A model generated the notes under the pieces. The model was not told where the DNA came from. It made no database searches and was given only the letters and a program-made list of their open reading frames with translations. A DNA stretch of 64,000 bases from Paenibacillus sp. (lineage in GTDB: Bacteria > Bacillota > Bacilli > Paenibacillales > Paenibacillaceae). The translations under genes and the position numbers were made by a program. The stretch is from contig JAILZT010000010.1 of the NCBI GenBank assembly GCA_023512345.1, positions 62,001 through 126,000 on the forward strand, in the 5' to 3' direction. Within the stretch, counting starts at the first letter, position 1. Each line of letters begins with the position of its first letter. This document shows, in pieces, positions 1-8,362 of this stretch.

Positions 1-181
1 TGTCTAAAGTCCTCTTTTAGGTGGAACACAGGACTCAATGATGATTATCTATTTCACTATCTTGGACAAGAAAACATTAATCTGCCTTGCGTATGCGCAC
101 AATGCACGCGCTTCACTTCATAAGGTTTACATGTGGTAAAATAGATGTAAAAGAAAGAAAAATCCAGCTAGGAGCTTGAGA

Positions 182-1180
182 ATGAAGACTATCATTGATA
201 TCGCCCGGGCGGCGGGCGTGGCTAAAAGCACGGTCTCACGGTACTTGAATGGCGGTTCTATCAGTGAAGCGACACGAGAGAAGATCGAGCGAATTATTAA
301 GCAAAACCAGTACGTACCCAATACATTCGCCCAAAGCCTGAAGGCAAAGCGGACCAGTATTATCGGCACAATCGTTCCGCGCCTGGATTCATATGCGGTC
401 TCACAGACATTAATGGGAATAGACGGTGAATTGCGGAGGAGACAGTATCAGTTGCTCATTGCTAACAGTAATCAGGATATAGAGCGGGAGATTGAATTCA
501 TTTATGAAATGGCGCGGCAAAAAGTTTCCGGTCTGCTGCTGCTGGCGGCGTACGTGACGGATCGGCACCTGAAGGCGGTCCGGGAGTGTAACATTCCGGT
601 TGTACTGATCGGACAACAGCATTCAGACCTCCATAGCGTGATTCATGACGATGTAACGGCGGGCTATTTAATGGGCAAGCATATTCTGGAAAAGGGGCAT
701 CGCCGTATCGCTTATCTCGGGGTTACGGAGCAGGATATCGCGGTAGGCGTAAGGCGAAAGGAAGGCTTCCAAAGAGCTCTTCTCGAATATGTGGATAGTG
801 ATGTAAGGTTCTATACCTCCGGTTTCAGAATGAATGAGGCCGTGGCGTCCGCTGAATTGCTGTTCAAGGACAGGGTGCCTACCGTCATCGTGTGCGCGAC
901 CGACAATATCGCTCTAGGGGTGATGAAAGCGGCTTCTCTCAGACATATCCGTATTCCTAGCGGGGTATCAGTGACCGGTTTCGGCGATTATGAGGTCACC
1001 GAGATCGTTCATCCGGCGTTGACAACGATGAGATTTTATTACAGAGAAGTCGGGCAACTGGCTGCGGATAACATCATAGCCTTGGTGAACGGAGAAGAGG
1101 TCGCCAAGGTGTCGATCTCTGGCTGCGAAATTATTGAGCGAGAAAGCGTTGACAATTTGACTGAAATCAGAATACAATAA
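182..1180 (+). CDS. scrR: LacI-family transcriptional regulator of the sucrose genes
   Basis: This is a LacI/GalR-type repressor of about 332 residues. The N-terminus (IDIARAAGVAKSTVSRYLNG) is a textbook LacI helix-turn-helix plus hinge helix, followed by a periplasmic-binding-protein-like effector domain (IIGTIVPRLDS onward, ending in VSVTGFGDYE). I chose ATG 182 because AGGAG at 170-174 sits 7 bases upstream; an in-frame TTG at 176 is too close to that site. It lies directly upstream of a GH32 hydrolase and a sucrose-type PTS permease, with two LacI-style operators in between, so it very probably controls them. The effector (sucrose, sucrose-6-phosphate or fructose) is inferred. The gene symbol rests on context. 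Confidence 0.85.
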   Translation: MKTIIDIARAAGVAKSTVSRYLNGGSISEATREKIERIIKQNQYVPNTFAQSLKAKRTSIIGTIVPRLDSYAVSQTLMGIDGELRRRQYQLLIANSNQDIEREIEFIYEMARQKVSGLLLLAAYVTDRHLKAVRECNIPVVLIGQQHSDLHSVIHDDVTAGYLMGKHILEKGHRRIAYLGVTEQDIAVGVRRKEGFQRALLEYVDSDVRFYTSGFRMNEAVASAELLFKDRVPTVIVCATDNIALGVMKAASLRHIRIPSGVSVTGFGDYEVTEIVHPALTTMRFYYREVGQLAADNIIALVNGEEVAKVSISGCEIIERESVDNLTEIRIQ

Positions 1181-1184
1181 CGTT

Positions 1185-1196
1185 GGAACCGGTTCC
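1185..1196. promoter_or_regulatory. LacI-type operator O1 of the sucrose operon
   Basis: A perfect 12-bp palindrome, GGAACCGGTTCC, with the central CG typical of LacI/GalR operators. It starts five bases after the regulator's stop codon and is identical to a second copy centred 63 bp downstream. That it is bound by the adjacent LacI protein is inferred. Confidence 0.8.
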
Positions 1197-1247
1197 TAGC
1201 CTTTTTTCACAGTGATGTTGGAAAGAGGCTTTCTCTTTAAGACGATT

Positions 1248-1276
1248 GGAACCGGTTCCGAATTGAGGGCTATACT
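1248..1276 (+). promoter_or_regulatory. Operator O2 and probable promoter of the sucrose operon
   Basis: The second GGAACCGGTTCC palindrome spans 1248-1259. A TATACT -10-like hexamer lies at 1271-1276, and TTGGAA at 1246-1251 could serve as a poor -35 with a long 19-base spacer, so O2 would overlap the polymerase site. The O1-O2 centre distance of 63 bp is six helical turns, which would suit a repression loop between two LacI dimers. The promoter assignment is less sure than the operator. Confidence 0.7.
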
Positions 1277-1299
1277 AAATATAGATAGTGGAGAGTCAT

Positions 1300-2781
1300 A
1301 TGATGAAAATGGGTAGAGAACAGCTGTATCGGCTTATCGAAGAAGCTGAGCCGGGTGAACGGGAAGCGCTTGAGCGGCTGGTCGTACACAGTCCGTGGAG
1401 ACAAAAATTTCATATCCAGCCTGAGGTGGGATTACTAAATGATCCTAACGGATTCTCTTACTACGGTGGGGAATATCACTTGTTTTACCAGTGGTTTCCT
1501 TTGGGGACGCAGCATGGCATGAAATATTGGTATCATACTTCTTCAACCGATCTAGTGCACTGGAAGAACCTTGGTATCGGCATTGCTCCGGGCGGGCCCT
1601 TCGATTCACACGGCGCGTTCTCCGGAAGCGCGGTTGAGAAGGACGGTAAGCTGTTTTTGATGTATACCGGCAACACCCGCACCGAGGAGTGGGTCAGGTT
1701 TCCCTATCAGTGTATGGCTTTAATGGAACGGGACGGAACGATTACCAAGCTAGGGCGTCCGGTGATATCCGATGTGCCGCCCGGTTTTACGGATCATTTT
1801 CGTGATCCGAAAGTGTGGAAGGAGCTTGAGAGCTACTATTGTGTCATCGGCACACAGCGCACCGATCATACAGGCTGCGCGGTGCTGTACAGCTCACCGG
1901 ATTTACTCAATTGGCGTTTTGAAGGAGAGCTTGGCACCCGACTGAAGCAGTTTGGATATATGTGGGAATGTCCCGATTACTTTGAACTGGACGGAGCAGG
2001 GGTGCTGCTGTTTTCTCCACAAGGCCTTACATCCGAGGGAGACAATTCCCGCAATATTTACCAATCGGGATATCTCATAGGCGATCCGCTGCGCTTGCCT
2101 GATAGGGATTTCCGACACGGCGAATTTTGGGAGCTTGACTATGGCTTTGATTTTTACGCGCCGCAGACGACACAGGCACCCGACGGCAGACGTTTGCTGG
2201 TCGGGTGGATGGGCCTGCCGGAGATTGATTATCCTACAGATCAGCACGGCTGGGCGCATTGCCTGACCTTGCCCCGCGAGCTGACCCTGGATAACGGCCG
2301 CCTGATTCAGCGCCCGGCCAGGGAACTCGTTAAGCATCGGGGGCGGATGGCGGAGGTCCACACGGTAATGCACAGCAGGGCAGCGGACATGAAGGAGCTT
2401 GGGGGAACTGCCTACGAGCTGCTGGCCCATATCAGGGAGGGTGGAGCAGAACGCTTCGGCATTGAGTTCCGTGTCGGCCCTAATGAGAGAACGGTTATCT
2501 ATTACGATTCCGCAGCCGGGAAAGTGGTACTGGACCGTTCCGAGTCAGGTCAAGGTCTAGCCCTGGAGTATGGGACGCAACGGAGCCACGCGGTGGCTCT
2601 GCGGGATAGCATGCTCACCCTGCATATGTTTGTGGATACATCCTCGGTTGAAGTATTTGTGAATGACGGAGAAACGGTATTTTCGGCAAGAATTTTTCCT
2701 GAACAGGTAAGCACAGGCATCCGGCTTTATGCCGAAGGCGGCAGCGCGGAGTTCCAGGTTGTCCAATGGGAGATTGAATGA
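1300..2781 (+). CDS. sacA: Sucrose-6-phosphate hydrolase (GH32)
   Basis: A cytosolic GH32 beta-fructofuranosidase of about 493 residues that cleaves sucrose-6-phosphate to glucose-6-phosphate and fructose. The family motifs are visible: nucleophile region NDPNG (Asp48), transition-state stabiliser FRDPKVW (Asp169) and acid/base WECPD (Glu223), followed by the beta-sandwich C-terminal domain ending in SVEVFVNDGE and a typical tail. There is no signal peptide. GGAG at 1290-1293 favours ATG 1300 (or 1303) over the in-frame GTG at 1288, which lies inside the binding site. The PTS permease follows 19 bases later, so the two form an operon. Length is normal for the family. Confidence 0.92.
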   Translation: MMKMGREQLYRLIEEAEPGEREALERLVVHSPWRQKFHIQPEVGLLNDPNGFSYYGGEYHLFYQWFPLGTQHGMKYWYHTSSTDLVHWKNLGIGIAPGGPFDSHGAFSGSAVEKDGKLFLMYTGNTRTEEWVRFPYQCMALMERDGTITKLGRPVISDVPPGFTDHFRDPKVWKELESYYCVIGTQRTDHTGCAVLYSSPDLLNWRFEGELGTRLKQFGYMWECPDYFELDGAGVLLFSPQGLTSEGDNSRNIYQSGYLIGDPLRLPDRDFRHGEFWELDYGFDFYAPQTTQAPDGRRLLVGWMGLPEIDYPTDQHGWAHCLTLPRELTLDNGRLIQRPARELVKHRGRMAEVHTVMHSRAADMKELGGTAYELLAHIREGGAERFGIEFRVGPNERTVIYYDSAAGKVVLDRSESGQGLALEYGTQRSHAVALRDSMLTLHMFVDTSSVEVFVNDGETVFSARIFPEQVSTGIRLYAEGGSAEFQVVQWEIE

Positions 2782-2800
2782 AATGGGGAGGAATAGCGTA

Positions 2801-4819
2801 ATGAACGATAATCAAACGATCGCCAAGCAGGTTGTACAGGCTATAGGAGGAGAAGAGAACATGGTCTCCTTCGCGCACTGCGCCACACGACTGCGTATTA
2901 TGGTGCGGGACAAGGATAAAATCGACCAAGAGCGGGTCGAGGGCATCGACAAAGTCAAAGGGGCGTTTTTTAACTCTGGACAGTATCAGATTATTTTCGG
3001 CACGGGCACCGTCAACCGCATTTTTGAGGAAGTGGAGAAGCTAGGCATTCAGAGTACCTCCAAGGAAGATTTGAAAGATCAGGGGAAAAAGGCGGGAAAT
3101 GTGTTCCAGCGGGCCGTTCGTACCTTCGGGGATGTATTTGTTCCCATCATCCCGGTTCTAGTAGCCACCGGGTTGTTCATGGGGCTGCGCGGTTTGCTGA
3201 CCCAGCCGCAGATTCTTTCATTGTTCGGTCTCGCACCCGAGGATATCTCATCCAACTTTCTGCTGTTCACACAAGTGCTCACGGACACCGCTTTTGCATT
3301 CCTGCCTGCACTTGTGGCCTGGTCGACCTTCCGGGTTTTTGGGGGCAGTCCCGTTCTGGGGATCGTGCTCGGGCTGATGCTGGTCAATCCGGCCTTGCCC
3401 AATGCCTATGCGGTAGCTGGAGGGACTGCAGAGCCGCTTATTATGTTTGGATTTATCCCGGTTGTAGGCTATCAGGGGTCCGTGCTGCCGGCGTTTATTA
3501 TGGGACTAATCGGGGCGAAGCTGGAGAAGGTTTTACGTAAGCGTATTCCAGAAGCGCTTGATTTGATTTTGACGCCGTTCCTGACTCTGCTGCTCATGAT
3601 CACGTTGGGCTTGTTCGCCATCGGACCTCTGTTCCATTCCCTGGAGACGGCCGTACTGAATGCAACCACTTATGTGCTTGATCTGCCCTTTGGCATTGCA
3701 GGCCTGCTGATCGGGGCGCTGCACCAGATTGTTGTCGTGACCGGCGTGCACCACATCTTTAATTTTTTGGAGATTCAGCTGTTGGAGCGTACGGGCGTCA
3801 ACGCGTTCAACGCGATCATTACCTGCGCTATGGCCGCTCAGGGCGCTGCTTGTTTAGCTGTCGGGCTGAAGACGAAGAACGCCCAGCTGAAGGCGCTGGC
3901 ATTGCCGTCCTCGCTGTCCGCTCTACTCGGTATTACTGAACCGGCGATATTCGGGGTGAACCTTAGGTACATGAAGCCTTTTGTAATGGGCCTCATCGGC
4001 GGCGCGGCGGGCGGATTCCTGGCTTCGTTGTTCCAGCTGGCCGGCAATGGCATGGCCATCACAGTGATTCCCGGAACCCTGCTATATCTAAACGGCCAAC
4101 TACCAATGTACATTTTGACCAATCTAGTTGCGATGGCTGTAGCATTCGTGCTTACCTGGCTGTTCGGCTATCGTGATGATACGTCCGCAGGTCCGACAGG
4201 GCAGGCGGCAGGCTCCGGCGGAACAGCGCCTGCGCCTGCATGGTCAGAAGGGGTGCTGGAGAATGCGGCAGGCGATAGTGTACGCACGGTCCCTCCGGTC
4301 TTCGCTCCAGCTCTGGTGGAGGTGGCGGATGAGCCGGGAACCCTCACGGAGCTGGTTCCGGTTACAGGAACACTGATAGCTCTGGATCAGGTACCTGACC
4401 CCGGGTTCGCTGGCAAACAAATGGGAGAGGGCATCGCCATTGAGCCGAGCGAAGGCAAGGTTTACGCGCCGTTCGACGGAATTGTGGCCCATGTGATCAA
4501 GAAAAGCAAGCATGCTGTCATTCTGGAGCATGCCGGCGGAGCGCAGGTGCTGATTCATGTAGGCATCGACACGGTCTCCCTGAAGGGAGAAGGCTTCGTG
4601 CTTCATGTGGCTACTGGTGAGCATGTAAAGGCCGGACAATTGCTGATTGAATTCGATCCTGACGTCATCCGCGGGGCCGGACTGTCTATGGTCACTCCGG
4701 TTATCGTGCCGGGGGGAATCGACAGCGTGCTTGAGGTGTGTCCCGCTTCACCGGGAGCGGTGATAGCCGGACTCGATAAGGTAATGCAAGTAAAATATGT
4801 CGTTCCGGTCAGTTCTTGA
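2801..4819 (+). CDS. scrA: Sucrose-specific PTS enzyme EIIBCA
   Basis: A membrane permease of about 672 residues that imports and phosphorylates sucrose. Order of domains: EIIB (residues 1-90, phosphocysteine in FAHCATRLR, Cys27), EIIC (about 105-460, many hydrophobic segments, with ALPSSLSALLGITEPAIFGV typical of sucrose permeases), a Pro/Ala/Gly-rich linker (about 465-550) and a Crr-type EIIA (phospho-His in VLIHVGIDTV, about His586). The start at 2801 is set by GGGGAGGA at 2785-2792; an upstream in-frame ATG at 2729 overlaps the hydrolase gene and lacks a site. B. subtilis SacP lacks EIIA, so this fused form resembles the lactic-acid-bacterial ScrA layout. Specificity is inferred from motif and neighbour. 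Confidence 0.9.
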   Translation: MNDNQTIAKQVVQAIGGEENMVSFAHCATRLRIMVRDKDKIDQERVEGIDKVKGAFFNSGQYQIIFGTGTVNRIFEEVEKLGIQSTSKEDLKDQGKKAGNVFQRAVRTFGDVFVPIIPVLVATGLFMGLRGLLTQPQILSLFGLAPEDISSNFLLFTQVLTDTAFAFLPALVAWSTFRVFGGSPVLGIVLGLMLVNPALPNAYAVAGGTAEPLIMFGFIPVVGYQGSVLPAFIMGLIGAKLEKVLRKRIPEALDLILTPFLTLLLMITLGLFAIGPLFHSLETAVLNATTYVLDLPFGIAGLLIGALHQIVVVTGVHHIFNFLEIQLLERTGVNAFNAIITCAMAAQGAACLAVGLKTKNAQLKALALPSSLSALLGITEPAIFGVNLRYMKPFVMGLIGGAAGGFLASLFQLAGNGMAITVIPGTLLYLNGQLPMYILTNLVAMAVAFVLTWLFGYRDDTSAGPTGQAAGSGGTAPAPAWSEGVLENAAGDSVRTVPPVFAPALVEVADEPGTLTELVPVTGTLIALDQVPDPGFAGKQMGEGIAIEPSEGKVYAPFDGIVAHVIKKSKHAVILEHAGGAQVLIHVGIDTVSLKGEGFVLHVATGEHVKAGQLLIEFDPDVIRGAGLSMVTPVIVPGGIDSVLEVCPASPGAVIAGLDKVMQVKYVVPVSS

Positions 4820-4883
4820 CTCCGAGGAGTTGGGTATTAAATATATCTTATGGATTATCAGGTGGATATATATTGGCTTACCA

Positions 4884-4915
4884 GAAAAAACCTTGAGAAA
4901 TCAAGGTTTTTTTGT
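4884..4915 (+). terminator. Rho-independent terminator of the sucrose operon
   Basis: An AAAACCTTGA / TCAAGGTTTT stem with a four-base loop, followed by a T run, 65 bases after the permease stop. Nearly the same stem sequence recurs at 6701-6735. Confidence 0.85.
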
Positions 4916-4974
4916 TGTACGTTTCACTGTCGCACAATCTAGGTTGTTTAAGTACAGCCGGTAACTTTACCCTT

Positions 4975-5290
4975 TAAATTGCTGCCAAAGGCTGTCCATG
5001 CTGCAAGTCGGATCAATCGGTTATCCGTAAGGGAAGAAATGGTGTACGAACCGTCCGACACCTTTCCGTATTCGAGAATTTCTCCACCGTGTATGGGAAT
5101 GGAAAGAAGCGTTCACAACCTGGTATGACTGCTGCTTCCCCAGCTATGTTGTAGCGAAAGGGGGATTTGATCGTTGATGTGATAGACCGCATGGCTGTTC
5201 AAAGCGCCCTCAAGATGATACGTAATTGGAATGAAGAAATCGTGAACTACCATCAATGCCGATGAACTAACGCAACCGTAGAAGGGTGTC
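4975..5290 (+). pseudogene. Decayed ISL3-family transposase remnant
   Basis: No intact ORF exists here, but conceptual translation gives two ISL3-like pieces. Near 4983-5110 one frame reads a zinc-ribbon-like start (GCPCCKSDQSVIRKGRNGVR then TVRHLSVF). At 5176-5289 another frame reads KMIRNWNEEIVNYHQCR, a stop, then TNATVEG, which resembles the C-terminal nW-EI-nY-TNA-vEG signature of ISL3 DDE transposases. The middle is deleted and several frameshifts and a stop separate the parts. I see no terminal inverted repeats. This accounts for most of the 900-base gap between the sucrose operon and the arabinanase. Confidence 0.6.
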
Positions 5291-5350
5291 ATATCGGATG
5301 CTCGGCTAGCTGTCAAGCACTGATTATGATATTTTAGAAATTTAACAAGT

Positions 5351-5386
5351 AAAACCATAACAGCATGTCTGTTATGGTTTTATTTT
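5351..5386 (+). terminator. Orphan hairpin terminator
   Basis: A perfect 13-bp stem (AAAACCATAACAG / CTGTTATGGTTTT) with a short loop and TATTTT tail. No intact gene precedes it, so it may be a leftover of the decayed insertion sequence or may insulate the arabinanase promoter. Confidence 0.75.
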
Positions 5387-5516
5387 AATAATATATAAAT
5401 CAATTATTGGCAATTCAACTAGAATGTATTTATTAAATATAAAATAATATGGAATAAAGATTAGATAAACGTAAATATAGCAAGGATTTTTAATAAATAC
5501 ATTGGGAAAATAAGGG

Positions 5517-5545
5517 TTGACGAAAGTCTTGAAATTATGTAATTT
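5517..5545 (+). promoter_or_regulatory. Possible sigma-A promoter of the arabinanase gene
   Basis: TTGACG (5517-5522), a 17-base spacer and TAATTT (5540-5545) form a good sigma-A-like promoter in the AT-rich stretch upstream of the arabinanase. The leader would be about 185 bases and would contain the cre site. A second -10-like TATACT lies near 5570, so the exact start is uncertain. Confidence 0.5.
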
Positions 5546-5661
5546 TAGTATGTAGTTAAATGATTCATACTATACTGAAGTATGTTCACTGGAGATTATT
5601 TAGCGTACGGAAATACATCAGTGGTAGAAGTCATTGATTACCGTGGTAGTTCACATCTATT

Positions 5662-5675
5662 TGTAAGCGATTTCA
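5662..5675. promoter_or_regulatory. CcpA cre site upstream of arabinanase
   Basis: TGTAAGCGATTTCA matches the cre consensus TGWNANCGNTNWCA at every defined position. It lies 63 bases before the arabinanase start codon and downstream of the likely promoter, a roadblock position for CcpA repression by preferred sugars. Confidence 0.75.
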
Positions 5676-5737
5676 TTTAGAAAGAGGTGAAGGCAAAGCG
5701 GGAAAGATTAAGCCATATTTTAAAGGAGCGTGGGAAG

Positions 5738-6694
5738 ATGTTCAAAGCAAGTAAAAGGTTTTATACTTCGCTGTTGATGGCCGTATTTCTGATTATTTCC
5801 TCCGTAATTCCCGCATCTGCATCTACTTGGAGTCTGACCGGCGATACTAATGTTCACGACCCTGCTTATATCAAGGAGGGCAACACGCATTGGGTATTCA
5901 GCACCGGCTCGGGTCTTCAAGTCTTGTATTCAACGAATGGCACAAATTACGTTCGTTCACTTCCTATATTCACCTCAAAGCCTTCGTGGTGGAGCAGTAA
6001 TGTTCCCAAACAAGACGGACTGGATGTTTGGGCACCCGACATTTTTTACTACAACGGAACCTATTATCTCTATTACTCGATTTCTACCTTCGGCTCCAAA
6101 GTTTCCGCAATTGGTCTGGCGACTACTAATTCAATATCCGGAGGGGTATGGACCGATAAAGGGATGGTAATCAATTCAACCGACGCCTCCAGTTACAATG
6201 CCATTGATCCGAATATTACCCAGGATGCTAATGGAAATCTTTGGATGGTTTTTGGTTCTTGGAGCAACGGTATTTATATTACGTCAATCAGCAAGACAAC
6301 CATGAAACCTACGGGTAATTCTTACCGAATTGCAACCAAATCCGGCGGAATCGAGGGCGCAAGTCTGGTCTATAACAGCGGAACCGGCTATTATTACCTG
6401 TTCGTGTCCATAGGCGCTTGTTGCCAGGGTGTAAACAGCACCTACAAGGTGGCGGTCGGACGTTCAACCAGCGTGCTGGGTCCATACTACGCGAAAGATG
6501 GAACGGCCATGAAAGATGGAGGCGCAACCGTATTGGATAGCGGAAATGACTACTGGAAGGGGCCGGGAGGACAAGATATCAATGGAACCAGCGTCATTGC
6601 CCGGCATTCATACAGTGTAGCGGAGAATGGAGCTCCCAAGCTGCTGATCAGTGATCTGTATTGGGATTCCAACGGGTGGCCTTATTATAATTAA
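5738..6694 (+). CDS. Secreted endo-1,5-alpha-L-arabinanase (GH43)
   Basis: An exported enzyme of about 318 residues that cuts the alpha-1,5-arabinan backbone of pectin. A signal peptide (MFKASKRFYTSLLMAVFLII..., likely cut after ASA at residue 29) precedes a five-bladed GH43 propeller. The three GH43 carboxylates are visible: Asp41 in VHDPAY, Asp157 in AIDPNI and Glu206 in GGIEGASL. AAAGGAG at 5722-5728 fixes ATG 5738; the longer in-frame start at 5687 would bury the signal peptide behind charged residues. It stands alone, with no arabinose genes beside it, between a transposase remnant and a two-component system. A cre site implies carbon catabolite repression. Confidence 0.9.
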   Translation: MFKASKRFYTSLLMAVFLIISSVIPASASTWSLTGDTNVHDPAYIKEGNTHWVFSTGSGLQVLYSTNGTNYVRSLPIFTSKPSWWSSNVPKQDGLDVWAPDIFYYNGTYYLYYSISTFGSKVSAIGLATTNSISGGVWTDKGMVINSTDASSYNAIDPNITQDANGNLWMVFGSWSNGIYITSISKTTMKPTGNSYRIATKSGGIEGASLVYNSGTGYYYLFVSIGACCQGVNSTYKVAVGRSTSVLGPYYAKDGTAMKDGGATVLDSGNDYWKGPGGQDINGTSVIARHSYSVAENGAPKLLISDLYWDSNGWPYYN

Positions 6695-6700
6695 ATAGAG

Positions 6701-6735
6701 AAAAAAAACCTTGAGAAACCAATCAAGGTTTTTTT
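6701..6735. terminator. Bidirectional terminator between convergent genes
   Basis: An AAAAACCTTGA / TCAAGGTTTTT stem flanked by an A run on the left and a T run on the right, so it can end both the arabinanase and the convergent response-regulator transcript. The stem is nearly identical to the sucrose-operon terminator at 4884-4915. Confidence 0.85.
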
Positions 6736-6739
6736 CTTT

Positions 6740-8362
6740 TTATGAACCTTTGGTGACGATAAGACTAGGTTGTTGTTCCTTTTTATATTCATTAGGAGGA
6801 AGGCCAACCTCTTGTTTGAATAGCTTTGAAAAATAGGAATAGTTGCTATATCCCACTTTGTTCGCAATGGTATACACAGATGTATGGGTGGTTTCCAATA
6901 AATACTTTGCAGCCGTGATTCTAACTTTTATGACATAGCTGCCTAAGGATACACCGGTCTCTTTCTTGAAGAGTCTTGCTAAATAATCAGGATTGAGATA
7001 CACAATTTCCGCTAGATCATTCCGCGTTAGGTCATCCCCGTAATGTGCGTGAATATACTGTTTGATTTCTTCAACAATGGATTTTGGTTGCGCGGTGAAG
7101 TCCCGATATTTCATGGCAGTATTCACCAAATACTTAAGGTATTCCTCCATATCCTCAATAGAGGCCAAGGAATGCAATAATAAGTGATCATTGGTTTTTC
7201 CAGTGTACAATTTATGGGCCTGAATTCCCTTCATTTTGAGAAAGGAATACACGAGCTGCACAATATCTAATCGGAACAAACTAAGAATAGAGGTATCAAG
7301 TGTCCGCTGGGTTTGCATCTGCTTCATATACTGTGTAACTTCCTCAAGGAAAGCCGCCAGATTATTATGGTTAAGCAGTTCTTCCAAATGAGCCAGATCG
7401 GGTGGAATATAGGCTGTTTTTATTTGCATAAGGTAGGTTTCGACTAAAAAGGTTTGATTCCGGCTTTTCGTAATCTCTTCATCCATATGAATTAATTTTT
7501 TTAGGATATCGCCAATATCATTCAGCTTGCCATATAGTCCGATATTGCAACAAACGTCGCATTTTAAATAAGGGTTCGCTTTTTGGATAAAGGAAGAACA
7601 TATTTCTTCAAGTACTAGAGAGTCCGGTGCCTGATTCCACTTTAATATCGCTATCCAGTTGTAATCTTTATACTCCAAAATGCTCTCGACTGAAAAATAA
7701 GACTGCCGAAATAATTCGTACAGTATATTAAGCAAGGCGAAATCATAAAGGTCCTTTTCTTTTTTGCCCATGCTGCCATTGTAAGGGAATAAATTGAATA
7801 GCAAAGGCTGAATGATATCGTTCATTTGATAGGATAAGTTTTGTTCCTCAATGGCATGAGTGATGTCTGCTGGTTTAATCGGGAATGAAGTGCTGCTGCT
7901 AACCAGCTTTCGCCAAAAGTGTTCGAGATTTTTCGCTTGATTCTTTTGCCAAAAGTAGCCTTCCTGTATAGCCTTCTCGTTACTTTGCTGCTCCTTTGAC
8001 CGAATGACAGCCTTTTGAATGATAAGCATCAATTTGTCAAATTCGATAGGCTTGAGAAAATATTCAAAGCTTTGCAATTCAATCGCTTTCTGTGCATAGT
8101 TGAAATCTGCGTAATTGGTAAGAAGAATAGTTTGAATACTATAATTATTCTCCCGAACCCATGCTAGAAGTTCAAGTCCGCTTCCTTGCGGCATTTCAAT
8201 ATCTGAAATGAGAATTTGAACAGAATGGGTTTCTATTATTTCACGAGCTTGAGCGACATTATTAGCCGTAAAAACAGTCTCTATGTTTAGTAATTTCCAG
8301 TCTATTTTCTTTTGTAATGCGGCTATTACGTAATAGTCATCATCAACAAGCAATATATTCAT
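6740..8362 (-). CDS. YesN-type response regulator (REC + AraC HTH)
   Basis: A two-component response regulator of about 540 residues. It has an N-terminal receiver domain (MNILLVDDD, phosphoacceptor Asp54 in LISDIEMPQG), a long middle region of no recognisable fold, and a C-terminal AraC/XylS double helix-turn-helix (about residues 430-530, with AKYLLETTHTSVYTIANKVG and YFSKLFKQEVG). The start is set by GGAGAG six bases upstream; it overlaps the kinase stop by ATGA, so the two are translationally coupled. AraC-type domains usually bind pairs of direct repeats about two helical turns apart, which is exactly what lies upstream of the neighbouring binding-protein and permease genes. That link is inferred. 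Confidence 0.9.
   Translation of the reverse strand: MNILLVDDDYYVIAALQKKIDWKLLNIETVFTANNVAQAREIIETHSVQILISDIEMPQGSGLELLAWVRENNYSIQTILLTNYADFNYAQKAIELQSFEYFLKPIEFDKLMLIIQKAVIRSKEQQSNEKAIQEGYFWQKNQAKNLEHFWRKLVSSSTSFPIKPADITHAIEEQNLSYQMNDIIQPLLFNLFPYNGSMGKKEKDLYDFALLNILYELFRQSYFSVESILEYKDYNWIAILKWNQAPDSLVLEEICSSFIQKANPYLKCDVCCNIGLYGKLNDIGDILKKLIHMDEEITKSRNQTFLVETYLMQIKTAYIPPDLAHLEELLNHNNLAAFLEEVTQYMKQMQTQRTLDTSILSLFRLDIVQLVYSFLKMKGIQAHKLYTGKTNDHLLLHSLASIEDMEEYLKYLVNTAMKYRDFTAQPKSIVEEIKQYIHAHYGDDLTRNDLAEIVYLNPDYLARLFKKETGVSLGSYVIKVRITAAKYLLETTHTSVYTIANKVGYSNYSYFSKLFKQEVGLPPNEYKKEQQPSLIVTKGS

Noticed and set aside
2615..2929. 104-codon minus-strand ORF across the sacA-scrA junction
   Set aside because: Antisense to two well-supported genes in an operon.
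5113..5358. 81-codon minus-strand ORF
   Set aside because: It is antisense to the transposase remnant and runs into a terminator; no ribosome site.
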